DNA of 64,000 nt from Nitrospirillum amazonense (GTDB lineage Bacteria > Pseudomonadota > Alphaproteobacteria > Azospirillales > Azospirillaceae), in the NCBI RefSeq assembly GCF_007828045.1, contig NZ_VITN01000020.1, positions 60,941 to 124,940 on the forward strand. Direction: 5' to 3'. The notes beneath the pieces were generated by a model. It did not search any database and was not told the origin of the DNA. It worked only from the letters and a program-made list of their open reading frames with translations. Shown here piece after piece: positions 17,828 through 27,128 of the stretch. Within the stretch, counting starts at the first letter, position 1; each line of letters begins with the position of its first letter. The translations under genes were made by a program, and so were the position numbers.

Positions 17828-19135
17828 TCATGTCAGGCGCAGGCGGGGGGTGAGCACGAGGCAAAGCATGGCACCCAGGGAAGGCAGGATGGTCATGGGC
17901 AGGATCAGGCCCAAGGCGGAAACGACCGTCTGGCGATCCCCGGTCCGCCACACCAGGATCTCGCTGACCATCAGGATGGCGACGGCACACGCCACCTTGA
18001 TGCACAAGGTCAGCAGGCTAAACACCTGTGTTGGCGCCAGGCGATGGCCCGACATCGCGGGCGACGCGGCACAGGCCCCCGCCGCCGCCCATAACAGCAT
18101 GCTCATGCCCCCCAGGCCCGTTCCCAGCAAACCGGCGGCGGCGGCGGTGAGCGGCAGGCTGTGGGCGCCGAAGACCAGAAAGGCCAACGCCCCGGTGATG
18201 GCCGCCGCCGCCGAGGCGCGAAACGCGGCCGACGGGTTGTGCCGGTCCACCACCAGGGTCCACAGCGGCTGCCCCACCAGCCCACCAATGGCCACGCAGG
18301 CCATGACGGTTCCCCGCGCCAGGGAAGAGGTGAGGACGGTGGCGGCGAAATAAGGCTCCAGCCGCGTGAACACCGAGGCCGTCCCAGACAGGACGAACTC
18401 CGCCGCCAGCACGGCGGCCAGAGCCATGGGGAAGCGAAATTGCGACAGGAAAGGGCGCGTCATCGCCGGCACCGAAGGTTCAAGGACTAGGCCGCGACGC
18501 GCAGCCCACCAGAACCAGCCGGCGCTGGCCATGCCCATCCCCCACAGAACCAGGGCGAAGACGGCGAAGGCGCGCGCCTGCTCCGGCCCGCTCCGCGCCA
18601 GCAGCAGCGGCGCCGCCACCGCGATGGACAGGGTGGCGAGACCGGCGCCGACGAAGCGCAAGGCCGACAGGGCGGTGCGCGCCCTGTCACCGGCGACCAT
18701 GCCCAGCACGGCGTTCTGCGGCACGTCGTACAGGGCGTAGGTCAGGCGGAACAGCAACCCCGTGCCCAGCGCGTACAGGATGCGCCAACCGGCGGGCACC
18801 AGCCCTGTGGCCAGGAACAGCAACAGGGCCGCCCCCGCCAAGACGCTGCCCAGGAAGTGCAGGCGGGCGGCCGCCGGAACGGTCGCCGCCCGGCGCCGCA
18901 GCATATGTCCCATCACCATGTCGGTGGCGCCGTTGATCACCAGCGACACCGCCAGCACCGCCCCCATGGCGCGGGGCGGCAGGCCGCACGCCTCGGTCAG
19001 GAAATAGGCGAACAGCAGTTCGCTGCTGTACCAGATCAGGCTCTTGCCATAATGGCCGACGCTGTAGGCGCGCCAGACGGCCACCCGCAGCATCCGTGCC
19101 CATTCCGGGCCGCCATTCCCATCCATGCTGGACAT
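17828..19135 (-). CDS. MFS sugar:cation symporter, MelB/GPH-like
   Basis: This 435-residue inner-membrane transporter has about twelve hydrophobic segments. NGATDMVMGHMLRRR after the second helix and TYALYDVPQNAVLGMV in the fourth resemble the glycoside-pentoside-hexuronide:cation symporters (MelB type). It sits between a ROK regulator and a GH2 glycosidase on the same strand, so it probably imports the sugar that GH2 releases or its glycoside. A GTG at 19165 is an alternative start; I prefer the ATG at 19135. Substrate unknown. Confidence 0.78.
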   Translation of the reverse strand: MSSMDGNGGPEWARMLRVAVWRAYSVGHYGKSLIWYSSELLFAYFLTEACGLPPRAMGAVLAVSLVINGATDMVMGHMLRRRAATVPAAARLHFLGSVLAGAALLLFLATGLVPAGWRILYALGTGLLFRLTYALYDVPQNAVLGMVAGDRARTALSALRFVGAGLATLSIAVAAPLLLARSGPEQARAFAVFALVLWGMGMASAGWFWWAARRGLVLEPSVPAMTRPFLSQFRFPMALAAVLAAEFVLSGTASVFTRLEPYFAATVLTSSLARGTVMACVAIGGLVGQPLWTLVVDRHNPSAAFRASAAAAITGALAFLVFGAHSLPLTAAAAGLLGTGLGGMSMLLWAAAGACAASPAMSGHRLAPTQVFSLLTLCIKVACAVAILMVSEILVWRTGDRQTVVSALGLILPMTILPSLGAMLCLVLTPRLRLT

Positions 19136-19202
19136 CCGGCCCACCCGGCATTGTTCGGGCGGCACACTAGCCTGCGCGCCATTGCGGCTTTATGACAGGA
19201 TG

Positions 19203-20354
19203 TCAGGCAAAGAACGCCTCGCGCAGGGGCATGACGGCGGCGCCCAGCGCGACCGGATCGCCGGGCGCCTCGGCCATCACCACGGCGGGAAGCGGGGGCG
19301 GATAGCCCCGGCGGTTGGTCGGCACCGGCACGACGATACGGTCGGCCAGGGCCCGGGCGATGGACGGGGGCAGCCGGCCGCCGATGACGATGAGGCCGGG
19401 ATCCATGCTGTAGGCCAGAAGCCCGCACAGCATGGCGAAGGACGGTTGCGCCTGGTCCAGCCAATCCGCCACGCCATCCCAGCCCACGTCGATGGCCTGC
19501 ACCATTTCCTCCACCGTCGCGAAAACGTGACCGTGATTCTTCAGGCAGGTCTGCAGCAGGTCCAGGTTGGCATAGGTCACGCCGGCCAGCGTCCAGATGC
19601 CGCCGAACTCCCCCGCGTTGCCGTTCTGGCCCCGGAAGGGTTTGCCATCGGCGATGATGCCGCCGCCGAAGCCGTTGGTCAGGTGCAGGTAGGCGAAGTT
19701 GCGGCAGCGCCGGCCCACGCCGAACAGGCTTTCGGCGATGGCGGCCACCGTGCCGTCATTGTCCACCCGCACCGGCAGGCGCAGCGCCCCTTCCAGAATG
19801 GGCTCGATCTCCACCATCGCCCAATCGTCCAGGTAGGCCGGCGGATTGAACAACCGCCCCCGCCCCACGTAAAAGGCGGAAATGCCCACGCCCACACCCA
19901 CCAGGCGCCGGGGATCGATACCTGTCTCCTCCTCCAATTCCCGGCGGAAGGCCCGCAACCGCTCCAGCACCACCGGCCGCGCCATGGTGGGCATGGCGGC
20001 GCGCCGCTGCCCCCGCACCCTGCCGGTGAAATCCATCAGGGTCATGGACACGGCGTCGCCCAGCAGCGACACGCCCAGGGCATAGGCGAAATCGGGGTTG
20101 AGGGAGACGTGGACGCTGGGGTGGCCCGGCCTGTCCGCCTGCCGCGCCGCCGTGCGCACCAGCCCGTCCTGGTGGAACCCCTGCAGCAGCCGCGTCACCG
20201 TCGGTTGCGACAGATCCAGCGACCGCGTCAGCTCCGCCTGGCTCAAGCCCCCGCTTTTCAACAGCAGGTCCAGAATGCGCCGCCCGCCCTCGCTGACGGG
20301 CCGGGCGACGGAAACCATGGGAAGGGCGGGATCTGAATCGGGGAACATCCGCAT
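19203..20354 (-). CDS. ROK-family transcriptional regulator
   Basis: This 383-residue protein has an N-terminal winged helix (SEGGRRILDLLLKSGGLSQ, SLDLSQPTVTRLLQGF) and a ROK sugar-kinase-like domain with VDNDGTVAAIAES and NGNAGEFGGIW. It is divergent from the TonB-dependent receptor and heads a minus-strand run with the MFS symporter and GH2 gene. Two dyads in the divergent promoter are probable binding sites. It most likely controls the receptor and the symporter in response to a sugar. Confidence 0.85.
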   Translation of the reverse strand: MRMFPDSDPALPMVSVARPVSEGGRRILDLLLKSGGLSQAELTRSLDLSQPTVTRLLQGFHQDGLVRTAARQADRPGHPSVHVSLNPDFAYALGVSLLGDAVSMTLMDFTGRVRGQRRAAMPTMARPVVLERLRAFRRELEEETGIDPRRLVGVGVGISAFYVGRGRLFNPPAYLDDWAMVEIEPILEGALRLPVRVDNDGTVAAIAESLFGVGRRCRNFAYLHLTNGFGGGIIADGKPFRGQNGNAGEFGGIWTLAGVTYANLDLLQTCLKNHGHVFATVEEMVQAIDVGWDGVADWLDQAQPSFAMLCGLLAYSMDPGLIVIGGRLPPSIARALADRIVVPVPTNRRGYPPPLPAVVMAEAPGDPVALGAAVMPLREAFFA

Positions 20355-20424
20355 GAGAACAGGCAGCCGGTAACGGTGAGGACAGCGTCATAGAGACACA
20401 AGCCCACGCCGTCATCAAGGCGTC

Positions 20425-20455
20425 ATACATTCTGTATAGTATGCATGCTGCATAC
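20425..20455. promoter_or_regulatory. Two operator-like dyads between ROK regulator and receptor
   Basis: ATACA-TTC-TGTAT (20425-20437) and GTATGCA-TGC-TGCATAC (20439-20455) are two adjacent perfect palindromes with 3-base spacers and related TATGCA/TGTAT cores. They lie 70 bases upstream of both divergent starts. They are good candidates for binding sites of the adjacent ROK regulator. Confidence 0.55.
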
Positions 20456-20524
20456 ATTTAACGCGCCATAGGCGCCTGCGGTTCCATCCGCGGTTCAAGG
20501 GCCGGAACAGGCCAGGGGAAAGAA

Positions 20525-23323
20525 ATGAGGTTGGGGATCATGCTCTGTGACAAACGCCGCCGGCGCATGCTGATGGGGTCCGCGCTGTCCTGGGGGCTCC
20601 TGCACGCGGCAACCGCCTGGGCGCAGCCGGCCGCGGGCGCGGAAACGGCCGCACCCGTCAATACCGCCGACAGCCCGGAAGAGATCATCGTGACCGGCGT
20701 GCGCCGGTCCAACGCCAAGGCCATCGACACCAAGCTGAACACGCCCGGCGTCACCGACGTCATCAGCGCCGACGACGCCCAGGCCCTGCCGGACCGCACC
20801 ATCGTCGAGGCGCTGCGGCGCGTGCCCGGCCTGTCCGTCCTGCCGGCCACCGACAACGAGCACCCGCGTGATGAGGCCGCGACACCCGTCATCCGCGGCC
20901 TGGGCCCCGCCTACAACAACGTGACCATCGACGGCGTGCCCATCGCCAGTCCCGGCACGCCCAACGGCAACCTGGGCTCCATGGGGCGCGGCGTGCGGCT
21001 GGACATCCTGCCCACCTCCATGATCAGCGAACTGCAGGTGACCAAGACCTTCACCGCCGATCTCGACCCCAACGCTGTGGGCGGCGCCATCAACCTGAAG
21101 ACGCGCAGCGCCTTCGACAATGGCGGCCGCCCCTTCTTCACGGCCGAGGGCGCGCTGGGCATGGCCAACGACCACGGCCAGCCGCGCAGCCAGGACCCGC
21201 TGGGCCGGCGCATCAGCGGCACGGGCAGCATGACCTTCGGGCCCGACCATATGTTCGGCGTGGTGGTGTCGGCCAACTACCAGAAGCTGGACAGCTTCAC
21301 CGACACCCACATGACGACGGACACCGTCCACTACGACTTCTACAACAGCGCCGGCGTCCTGCAGAAAAACAACAACCTGGGCAACGGCATCGCGGTGCCG
21401 CAGCAGGACAAGTACTGGTATGTGGAAGACAGCCGGCAACGCGTGGGCGCCACCACCAAACTGGAAGTCCAACCCACGGACACGCTTTATGGCTTCCTAA
21501 CGCTGGGCCATTACCGCTTCGTCGACACGATGGACCGCAACGAGGTCATCCTCGATCCCCGCAACACGGGCACTGTGTACAATCAGACCGCCACGTCAGG
21601 CAGCTATCCCGGCGGCGATGTGGAGGTGGGGTATGAGCACGCCAACATCATCACCACCACCAATCTGGCACAGGCCGGGCTGGATTGGCGCCCTGCGACC
21701 AATCAGGTGCTGTCCGTCCGGGGCGATATCTCGCGTTCCACTTACCGCGAGCCCCTGGACATGGTGAAGTACATGACCGGGCTGAGCTATCCGGCCCCGG
21801 GCAGCGCCGGCGCCATCACCACCAACGCGGCCAAGCCCGCCTATGGCTTCACCTACGACACAAGCCAGTTGAACCAGCAGTTCGCCATGGCGCCCAGCGC
21901 CTATTACAACCTGTCGAACTATAGCGGGCTGTACTGGCGCCAGGGCAAGCGCTCGGCCGATGACGACATCAAGAACACCCGCGCCGACTATCGCTACAAC
22001 ATGGGGGCCAAGGACCAGGGCCTGGGCTTCGCCGTCGGCGCCAGCTTCACCGACGACCGGCCCGATTACAACGTCTGGCGTTACGACTGGGAGCCGAACA
22101 ACACCGCCGGCAGCCTGTTGCTGGTCAACGCCGCCGGGCCGGCCGGCGCGCCCATGAAATATTCCAACGGCCTGAACCTGCTGACCATCGACCCGGCCAA
22201 GGCCTGGGCCGCGTTCAACGCCAACCCGTCCTGGTTCAACCTGACCGACCAGTCATCCTACAACAATCAGGACAACTTCAAGCACACGGAACAGACGGTG
22301 GGCGCCTATGCCACCGTCGCCTATGCCCTGGACGATTTCCACGCCCAGGTGGGCCTGCACAACGACAGCACCGACCAGGATACCGTCAGCCGGGCCAAAA
22401 TCTCCGGCGCGTGGACGGACCTGAAGACCAGTTCCAGCTATGACTACCTGCTGCCCTCCGCCCTGGCCAGCTACGACATCAGCCACGACATGGACGTCCG
22501 CGTGGGCGCCAGCCAGACCATAGGCCGGCCCAGCTACGACAGCTACGCCGCGCGCACCTCCATCAGCTTCACCAACGCGTCCGACCTGGGCAACCCTAAT
22601 GCCACCGGCGTGTCGGTCACCGTCGGCAACCCCAACATCAAGCCGCGCCTATCCACCAACGTCGACCTGGCCTTCGACTACAAGCTGCCCAACGAGGGCG
22701 GCGGCCTGCTGTCGCTGGCCCTGTTCAACAAGGACATCAAGGACGAAATCTTCACGGCCAGTTCCATCGGCTACACCTACCAGGGTGTCACCTACAGCAA
22801 CGCCGTGGTCTCGACCCCGCAGAACGCCAGCAACGCCTCCATCCGGGGCGTGGAGCTGAACGCCATCGTCAACTCGCTGGAATGGATCCATCCGTGGCTG
22901 CGCGACTTCGGCGTCAGCGGCAACTGGTCCTTCATGGAAGGGGAACTGTCGGTGCTGCAATCCAGCGGCGCCACCCGCACGCTGAGCCGCCTGGTGGGCC
23001 AGCCCAACCAGACGCGCAACCTCCAGGTCTTCTACAGCGACAGCGATTTCGAGGTGCGCCTGGCCTACAACCGCCAGGGCAAGGCCTTGCGGTCCATCGC
23101 GCCCGACATCGCTTGGCAGGACCTGTACTGGGCCCCGCGCGAACAGTTGGACCTGCAGGCCAGCTACAAGGTGCGCGATAGCGTCACCCTGTTCGGCGAG
23201 GCCAGCAACCTCACCCACAGCCGCCTCACCAGCCTGGTCGGCCCCAACCAGAACCTGCTGAAGGACAGCTACTCCGTCCCCACCGTGTTCTGGGTGGGCG
23301 TGCGGTTCACGCCGGACCTGTGA
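20525..23323 (+). CDS. TonB-dependent receptor
   Basis: This 932-residue outer-membrane receptor takes up a large or scarce substrate using energy from TonB. It has a signal peptide ending near AWAQ, a TonB box region (EEIIVTGVR), a plug domain with DRTIVEALRRVPGLSVLP and VTIDGVPIASPG, and a 22-strand-type barrel. A ribosome site AGGGGAAAG precedes the ATG. It resembles receptors of Caulobacter/Xanthomonas carbohydrate loci. Its neighbours (ROK regulator, MFS symporter, GH2 enzyme) suggest a glycan or oligosaccharide ligand. It ends in VRFTPDL rather than the usual aromatic last residue. A terminator follows at 23334. Confidence 0.92.
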   Translation: MRLGIMLCDKRRRRMLMGSALSWGLLHAATAWAQPAAGAETAAPVNTADSPEEIIVTGVRRSNAKAIDTKLNTPGVTDVISADDAQALPDRTIVEALRRVPGLSVLPATDNEHPRDEAATPVIRGLGPAYNNVTIDGVPIASPGTPNGNLGSMGRGVRLDILPTSMISELQVTKTFTADLDPNAVGGAINLKTRSAFDNGGRPFFTAEGALGMANDHGQPRSQDPLGRRISGTGSMTFGPDHMFGVVVSANYQKLDSFTDTHMTTDTVHYDFYNSAGVLQKNNNLGNGIAVPQQDKYWYVEDSRQRVGATTKLEVQPTDTLYGFLTLGHYRFVDTMDRNEVILDPRNTGTVYNQTATSGSYPGGDVEVGYEHANIITTTNLAQAGLDWRPATNQVLSVRGDISRSTYREPLDMVKYMTGLSYPAPGSAGAITTNAAKPAYGFTYDTSQLNQQFAMAPSAYYNLSNYSGLYWRQGKRSADDDIKNTRADYRYNMGAKDQGLGFAVGASFTDDRPDYNVWRYDWEPNNTAGSLLLVNAAGPAGAPMKYSNGLNLLTIDPAKAWAAFNANPSWFNLTDQSSYNNQDNFKHTEQTVGAYATVAYALDDFHAQVGLHNDSTDQDTVSRAKISGAWTDLKTSSSYDYLLPSALASYDISHDMDVRVGASQTIGRPSYDSYAARTSISFTNASDLGNPNATGVSVTVGNPNIKPRLSTNVDLAFDYKLPNEGGGLLSLALFNKDIKDEIFTASSIGYTYQGVTYSNAVVSTPQNASNASIRGVELNAIVNSLEWIHPWLRDFGVSGNWSFMEGELSVLQSSGATRTLSRLVGQPNQTRNLQVFYSDSDFEVRLAYNRQGKALRSIAPDIAWQDLYWAPREQLDLQASYKVRDSVTLFGEASNLTHSRLTSLVGPNQNLLKDSYSVPTVFWVGVRFTPDL

Positions 23324-23333
23324 CGGACCGGAA

Positions 23334-23358
23334 GCCCCGGGGGCAACGTCCCCGGGGC
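23334..23358 (+). terminator. Rho-independent-type terminator after receptor
   Basis: GCCCCGGGG (23334-23342) pairs perfectly with CCCCGGGGC (23350-23358) around a 7-base loop, followed by ATCTTTCC. It lies 10 bases after the receptor stop. The T-run is short, so termination may be partial. Confidence 0.6.
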
Positions 23359-23391
23359 ATCTTTCCACCTTATCGACGCGAGACCACCCCC

Positions 23392-25464
23392 GTGCGGTTC
23401 ACCCGACGCCATCTTCTCTCCGCCGGCGGCGCCGCCGCCCTGCTGGCCCCCATCCGGCGGGCGCTGGCCCTGTCACCGCCCCCCACCGGCGGCGGCTTGG
23501 ACGACATCCGCCATGTCGTCATCCTCATGCAGGAAAACCGCTCCTTCGATCACTATTTCGGGACGTTGCGCGGCGTGCGCGGCTTCCACGACCGGGCGAC
23601 CGCGCCCGGCAGCGACGGCGACATCTGGCGCCAGGCGGACGGCCAGGGCGGCCATGTGCGCCCCTTCCCCCTGGATGGCGCCGCGACCGCCGCGCAGAAC
23701 ATCGCCTCCCTGCCCCATTCCTGGGTGGACGGGCATGCCGCCTGGAACGGGGGCCGCAACGACAACTGGGTGCCGGCCAAGGGGGCGCTGACCATGGCGC
23801 ATTACACCCGCGCCGATATCCCCTTTCACTGCGCCCTGGCAGACGCCTTCACCATCTGTGACGCCTTCTTCTGCTCCACGCCCAGCGCCACCAATCCCAA
23901 CCGCATCCATCTGATGACGGGCACCCCCGACCCCTTCGGCAGGGCGGGCGGTCCGGTGCTGAAACAGCCGGCGGAGGGACCGGACTTCCAGCCGCTGAAC
24001 GGCCCGCCCTTCTCCTGGACCACGTACCCTGAGCGCCTGGAACAGGCCGGCATCTCCTGGTGCGTCTATCAGGGGGTGGATGCGGACGGCCCCTTCACCA
24101 TCGACGTCCAGGACATGATCCGGCCGCGGCATCGCCCGGCATTGGACGAGAATGACGGTGTCAGCTGCTTCAATTCCCTGCGCTTCTTCACGCAGTTCGC
24201 CCACGCCCCGGTGGGGTCACCGCTGCACGCCAAGGCGATGACCCGCCGGCCACCCAGCGTCTTCGCCGCCGATGCCAAGGCGGGCCGCCTGCCGGCCGTC
24301 TCCTGGCTGATGCCGCCGCACAACCACTCCGAACATCCGCGCTATGCCCCGCTGGACGGCGCCGCCTACATCGCCACGGTGCTGGAAGCGCTGACCGCCA
24401 ATCCGGAAACGTGGCGCCACACCGCGCTGTTCGTGCTGTACGATGAGAACGACGGCTTCTTCGACCATGTGCTGCCGCCGGCCCCGCCGACGGGTCCGGG
24501 CGGCGGCCTGTCGAACGTGGACTTGGCCGGCGAGATCAACGCCGGCGATGGCCAGCCCTTCGGCCTGGGGGCCCGGGTGCCCATGATCGTCGTTTCCCCA
24601 TGGACCACGGGCGGCGCCGTCTGCTCGGAAGTGTTCGACCACACCTCGGTCCTGCGCTTCCTGGAGGCGCGTTTCGGGGTGGCGGAGCCCAACATCAGCC
24701 CCTGGCGCCGGGCGGTGTGCGGCGACCTGACCAGCGCCTTCGACTTCGCGCAGGCGCCACAGGCGCCGGTGGCTCTGCCGGACACGCGCGGCTATCGCGC
24801 CGAGGTGGAGGCGCAGGCCCACCGGCCGGAACCGAAACTTCGCCGCCATGACACGCCGTTACCGCAGGAACCCGGCCAGCGCCCGCTGCGGCCCATGCCG
24901 TATGACTTGGCGGTGGATCTGGTCGCGGCGCCGGGACGGCCTGCCTCCCTGGTCTTCCACAACCGGGGCCGGGCCGCCACCGTCTTTCACGTCTTCGATC
25001 GCCTGACACCCGGTGCCGGCCCGGCGCGGCACACGGTGGCCCCGGGCACCAGCCTGCCCACGCCAGTGCCGCTCATGGCCGGACAGGGATGCGATGTGCT
25101 GGTGCTGGGCCCCAACGGCTTCCTACGCCAGCTCACGGTCGGACCGGACATGGCTGGCCGCTTGTCGCTGTCGGCCACGCCCGACGCGGCCGACCTGACG
25201 CTGGCCCTGACAGTGCGTAACCATGGTGACGAGACGGTGCGATGGCACCTCGCTGACAGCGTCTACGGGGCGGCGCCCGTCTCGGCGACAGTCGCGGCCG
25301 GGGCGTCCAATGTGCTGTCCTGGCCCACCGCTGCCAATGACGGATGGTACGACGCGACGCTGACCCTGGCGGGGCCCGGGGGGCAGTTGAACTGGCGCCT
25401 GGCTGGCCATATCGAAACCGGCCGGGCCAGCCGGTCCGATCCGGCGTGGGGGGTGTCGAGTTGA
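23392..25464 (+). CDS. Tat-exported phospholipase C / phosphoesterase
   Basis: This 690-residue enzyme of the bacterial phospholipase C family (PF04185) hydrolyses phosphate esters such as phosphatidylcholine outside the cytoplasm. It has a twin-arginine signal (RFTRRHLLSAGGAAALL), the active-site stretch MQENRSFDHYFG, CSTPSATNPNR, and DENDGFFDHV further on. The last ~180 residues look like two copies of the C-terminal PLC domain (PF05506 type). I chose the GTG at 23392, which starts the Tat signal and lies after the terminator; an in-frame GTG at 23320 would overlap the receptor stop. It may scavenge phosphate or choline lipids; a direct link to the sugar genes is not evident. Confidence 0.88.
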   Translation: MRFTRRHLLSAGGAAALLAPIRRALALSPPPTGGGLDDIRHVVILMQENRSFDHYFGTLRGVRGFHDRATAPGSDGDIWRQADGQGGHVRPFPLDGAATAAQNIASLPHSWVDGHAAWNGGRNDNWVPAKGALTMAHYTRADIPFHCALADAFTICDAFFCSTPSATNPNRIHLMTGTPDPFGRAGGPVLKQPAEGPDFQPLNGPPFSWTTYPERLEQAGISWCVYQGVDADGPFTIDVQDMIRPRHRPALDENDGVSCFNSLRFFTQFAHAPVGSPLHAKAMTRRPPSVFAADAKAGRLPAVSWLMPPHNHSEHPRYAPLDGAAYIATVLEALTANPETWRHTALFVLYDENDGFFDHVLPPAPPTGPGGGLSNVDLAGEINAGDGQPFGLGARVPMIVVSPWTTGGAVCSEVFDHTSVLRFLEARFGVAEPNISPWRRAVCGDLTSAFDFAQAPQAPVALPDTRGYRAEVEAQAHRPEPKLRRHDTPLPQEPGQRPLRPMPYDLAVDLVAAPGRPASLVFHNRGRAATVFHVFDRLTPGAGPARHTVAPGTSLPTPVPLMAGQGCDVLVLGPNGFLRQLTVGPDMAGRLSLSATPDAADLTLALTVRNHGDETVRWHLADSVYGAAPVSATVAAGASNVLSWPTAANDGWYDATLTLAGPGGQLNWRLAGHIETGRASRSDPAWGVSS

Positions 25465-25571
25465 AAGGCTGGTGCGCCCTGCCCCCCAGCATGATGATCG
25501 CCTCCCGCACGGGTGGGGACAGCGCGGCGCTGGGGGCCGCCACCCCGCCCTTCCGGCACCACTTCTTCTGA

Positions 25572-26159
25572 TCACGGAAACTCGTTTCCGATAGCCACGT
25601 AATGGAAGGAAGCGGCCACCAGCACCATGAGGTGCCACAGGACGTTGTGATAGCGCACGCGGTGCGCCAGATAGACACCGACGCCCAGCGTATAGGTCAG
25701 CGCGCCGGCGGCGATCCATGGCCCCGTGTCCGCCAGCAGGCGGCCGGACAGAGCCGGTATCATGGGTAGGCCGATCCATCCCAGGCCGACATAGAGGGCC
25801 AATCCCAACCGTTCATAGCGGCGGGGCCACAGCAGTTTCAGCAGGATTCCCGCCGTGGCGATGGCCCAGACAACGATGAGGGCGACGGTGGCCGTCTCCC
25901 CCGGCAGGCGCGTCAGCAACGGCGTATAGGTGCCCGCGATGGCGGCGTAGATGCAGGCATGGTCCAGTCGACGCAGGCGTTCCTTGAGTTTCCGTCCGAA
26001 ACTCAAATTGTAGGCTGCGGACGCCGTCAGCATTCCCGCCATGGCGATGGCGTAGATGGCCACGGCCACCAGGCTGCTGGTCTTCAGGGAATTTGATCGC
26101 GACAGGACCAGCCAGACACCTCCCGACCATCCGGCCGTCACCCCCAGCAGGTGGACCAC
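25572..26159 (-). CDS. Hemolysin III-family membrane protein
   Basis: This inner-membrane protein has about seven hydrophobic segments and belongs to the hemolysin III/PAQR-like family (AYNLSFGRK, LRRLDHACIYAAIAGTYTPL, HNVLWHLMVLVAASFHYVAI). Its function in bacteria is poorly known, with membrane homeostasis suggested. The GTG at 26159 opens the frame, but conserved family residues (YSRGEYAADAV) lie just upstream in the same frame, before the next stop at about 26237. That stretch has no ATG, GTG or TTG, so the true start may be an unusual codon such as the ATC near 26222. Confidence 0.8.
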   Translation of the reverse strand: MVHLLGVTAGWSGGVWLVLSRSNSLKTSSLVAVAIYAIAMAGMLTASAAYNLSFGRKLKERLRRLDHACIYAAIAGTYTPLLTRLPGETATVALIVVWAIATAGILLKLLWPRRYERLGLALYVGLGWIGLPMIPALSGRLLADTGPWIAAGALTYTLGVGVYLAHRVRYHNVLWHLMVLVAASFHYVAIGNEFP

Positions 26160-26254
26160 GGCATCCGCGGCGTACTCTCCACGGCTGTAACCAGGGTGAC
26201 GGGGATGGTCGGGGTGGGTATCGATGGCGCCACCCTACATGGAACGGCGACGCA

Positions 26255-26527
26255 TCACCGGCGGCGGGGCGGGGGACGACGCCCCGGCACGGCGGGACCG
26301 GACCGTTCATCCTTGTGACGGTAGGTGATGCGCCCCTTGGTCAGGTCATAGGGCGTCATTTCCACCGTGACGCGATCACCCGCCAGCGAGCGGATCCGGC
26401 TTTTGCGCATCTTGCCGGCGGTATAGGCGATGATCTCATGCCCATTTTCCAGCTTCACGCGAAAGCGGCCGTCGGGCAGCGCCTCTTCGACATAACCGTC
26501 GAATTCGAGAAATTCTTCCTTGGCCAT
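26255..26527 (-). CDS. infA: Translation initiation factor IF-1 with basic tail
   Basis: This 90-residue protein matches IF-1: [52 protein letters not shown]-1 binds the ribosomal A site at initiation. The core is about 73 residues; the extra C-terminal tail ends GRRPPPRRR and is proline- and arginine-rich, unlike standard IF-1. It sits beside a cold-shock gene rather than in a ribosomal or maf-type context, which suggests a second, perhaps stress-related IF-1. Confidence 0.92.
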   Translation of the reverse strand: MAKEEFLEFDGYVEEALPDGRFRVKLENGHEIIAYTAGKMRKSRIRSLAGDRVTVEMTPYDLTKGRITYRHKDERSGPAVPGRRPPPRRR

Positions 26528-26545
26528 TGCATCCTCCCAAACAGG

Positions 26546-26580
26546 AAAAAGGCGGCGGCACGCCTAGGCATGCCGCCGCC
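26546..26580 (-). terminator. Rho-independent terminator of the cold-shock gene
   Basis: On the minus strand GGCGGCGGCA (26580-26571) pairs with TGCCGCCGCC (26560-26551) around a 10-base loop, followed by five T. It lies 22 bases past the cold-shock stop and separates that gene from infA. Confidence 0.85.
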
Positions 26581-26602
26581 GCTCGTTCAGATGAGGAGGA
26601 GG

Positions 26603-26812
26603 TCAGATGGCGCGCAGGTTTTCCGCCGCGGTCTTGCCCTTGCGCGGGTCGCGGACGGCGTCGAAGCTGACCTTCTGGCCTTCGTTCAGGCCGCTGAGGC
26701 CGGCGCGCTCAACGGCGGAGATGTGGACGAAAACGTCGGCGGAGCCATCCTCGGGCTGGATGAAACCAAAGCCCTTGGTGCTGTTGAACCACTTGACGGT
26801 ACCGGTGGACAT
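26603..26812 (-). CDS. Cold-shock protein, CspA family
   Basis: This 69-residue single cold-shock domain binds single-stranded RNA and DNA. It has [19 protein letters not shown] (RNP1) and [13 protein letters not shown] (RNP2) and ends NLRAI. It acts as an RNA chaperone, in cold or in growth control. It has its own terminator at 26546 and a 316-base upstream gap that could hold a long leader. Paralogue numbering cannot be assigned. Confidence 0.95.
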   Translation of the reverse strand: MSTGTVKWFNSTKGFGFIQPEDGSADVFVHISAVERAGLSGLNEGQKVSFDAVRDPRKGKTAAENLRAI

Positions 26813-27128
26813 GGGATGCCTTCTGGGATTTTTCCCGTTCGAAGCTGCCCGGCGCGAGAGTGCGGACGGGCATCAAAGTCACGACAGGGAACAGAACCAG
26901 CGTCAGCCGGTAGATAGCCCAGTAGCAAAGTCGACCCGGGCAGCATGGCTCCCCCAGCTCAAAACCGCAAGCGTTTAGGCATCCCGCCAGGACATGGCTG
27001 CAAGACGCGGGCTCTCCTGTCCTGGGTATTGCGCCGCGCCTTGATCGACCTAACGGCCGTCAAGAGAGCGTGGAACAGCGTGGATCGACCGCGTGAAGGC
27101 CGGCCCTCAACCACCGGCTCCTCCTGTC
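26813..27128. other. Intergenic stretch, probable cold-shock leader/promoter
   Basis: This 316-base gap lies between the cold-shock gene and the fructosamine-kinase-like gene, both on the minus strand. An AGAAGG ribosome site precedes the cold-shock ATG. I see no convincing small gene or RNA. A regulatory leader for the cold-shock mRNA is possible but not shown. Confidence 0.4.

Noticed and set aside
23320..23391. Longer N-terminus of the phospholipase from the GTG at 23320
   Set aside because: It would translate through the receptor's terminator hairpin and place about 24 residues before the Tat signal.
25576..25589. A fourth GGAA-N6-TTCC match
   Set aside because: It lies inside the 3' end of the hemolysin III-like gene, far from any start codon, and is the single chance match expected in a window of this size.
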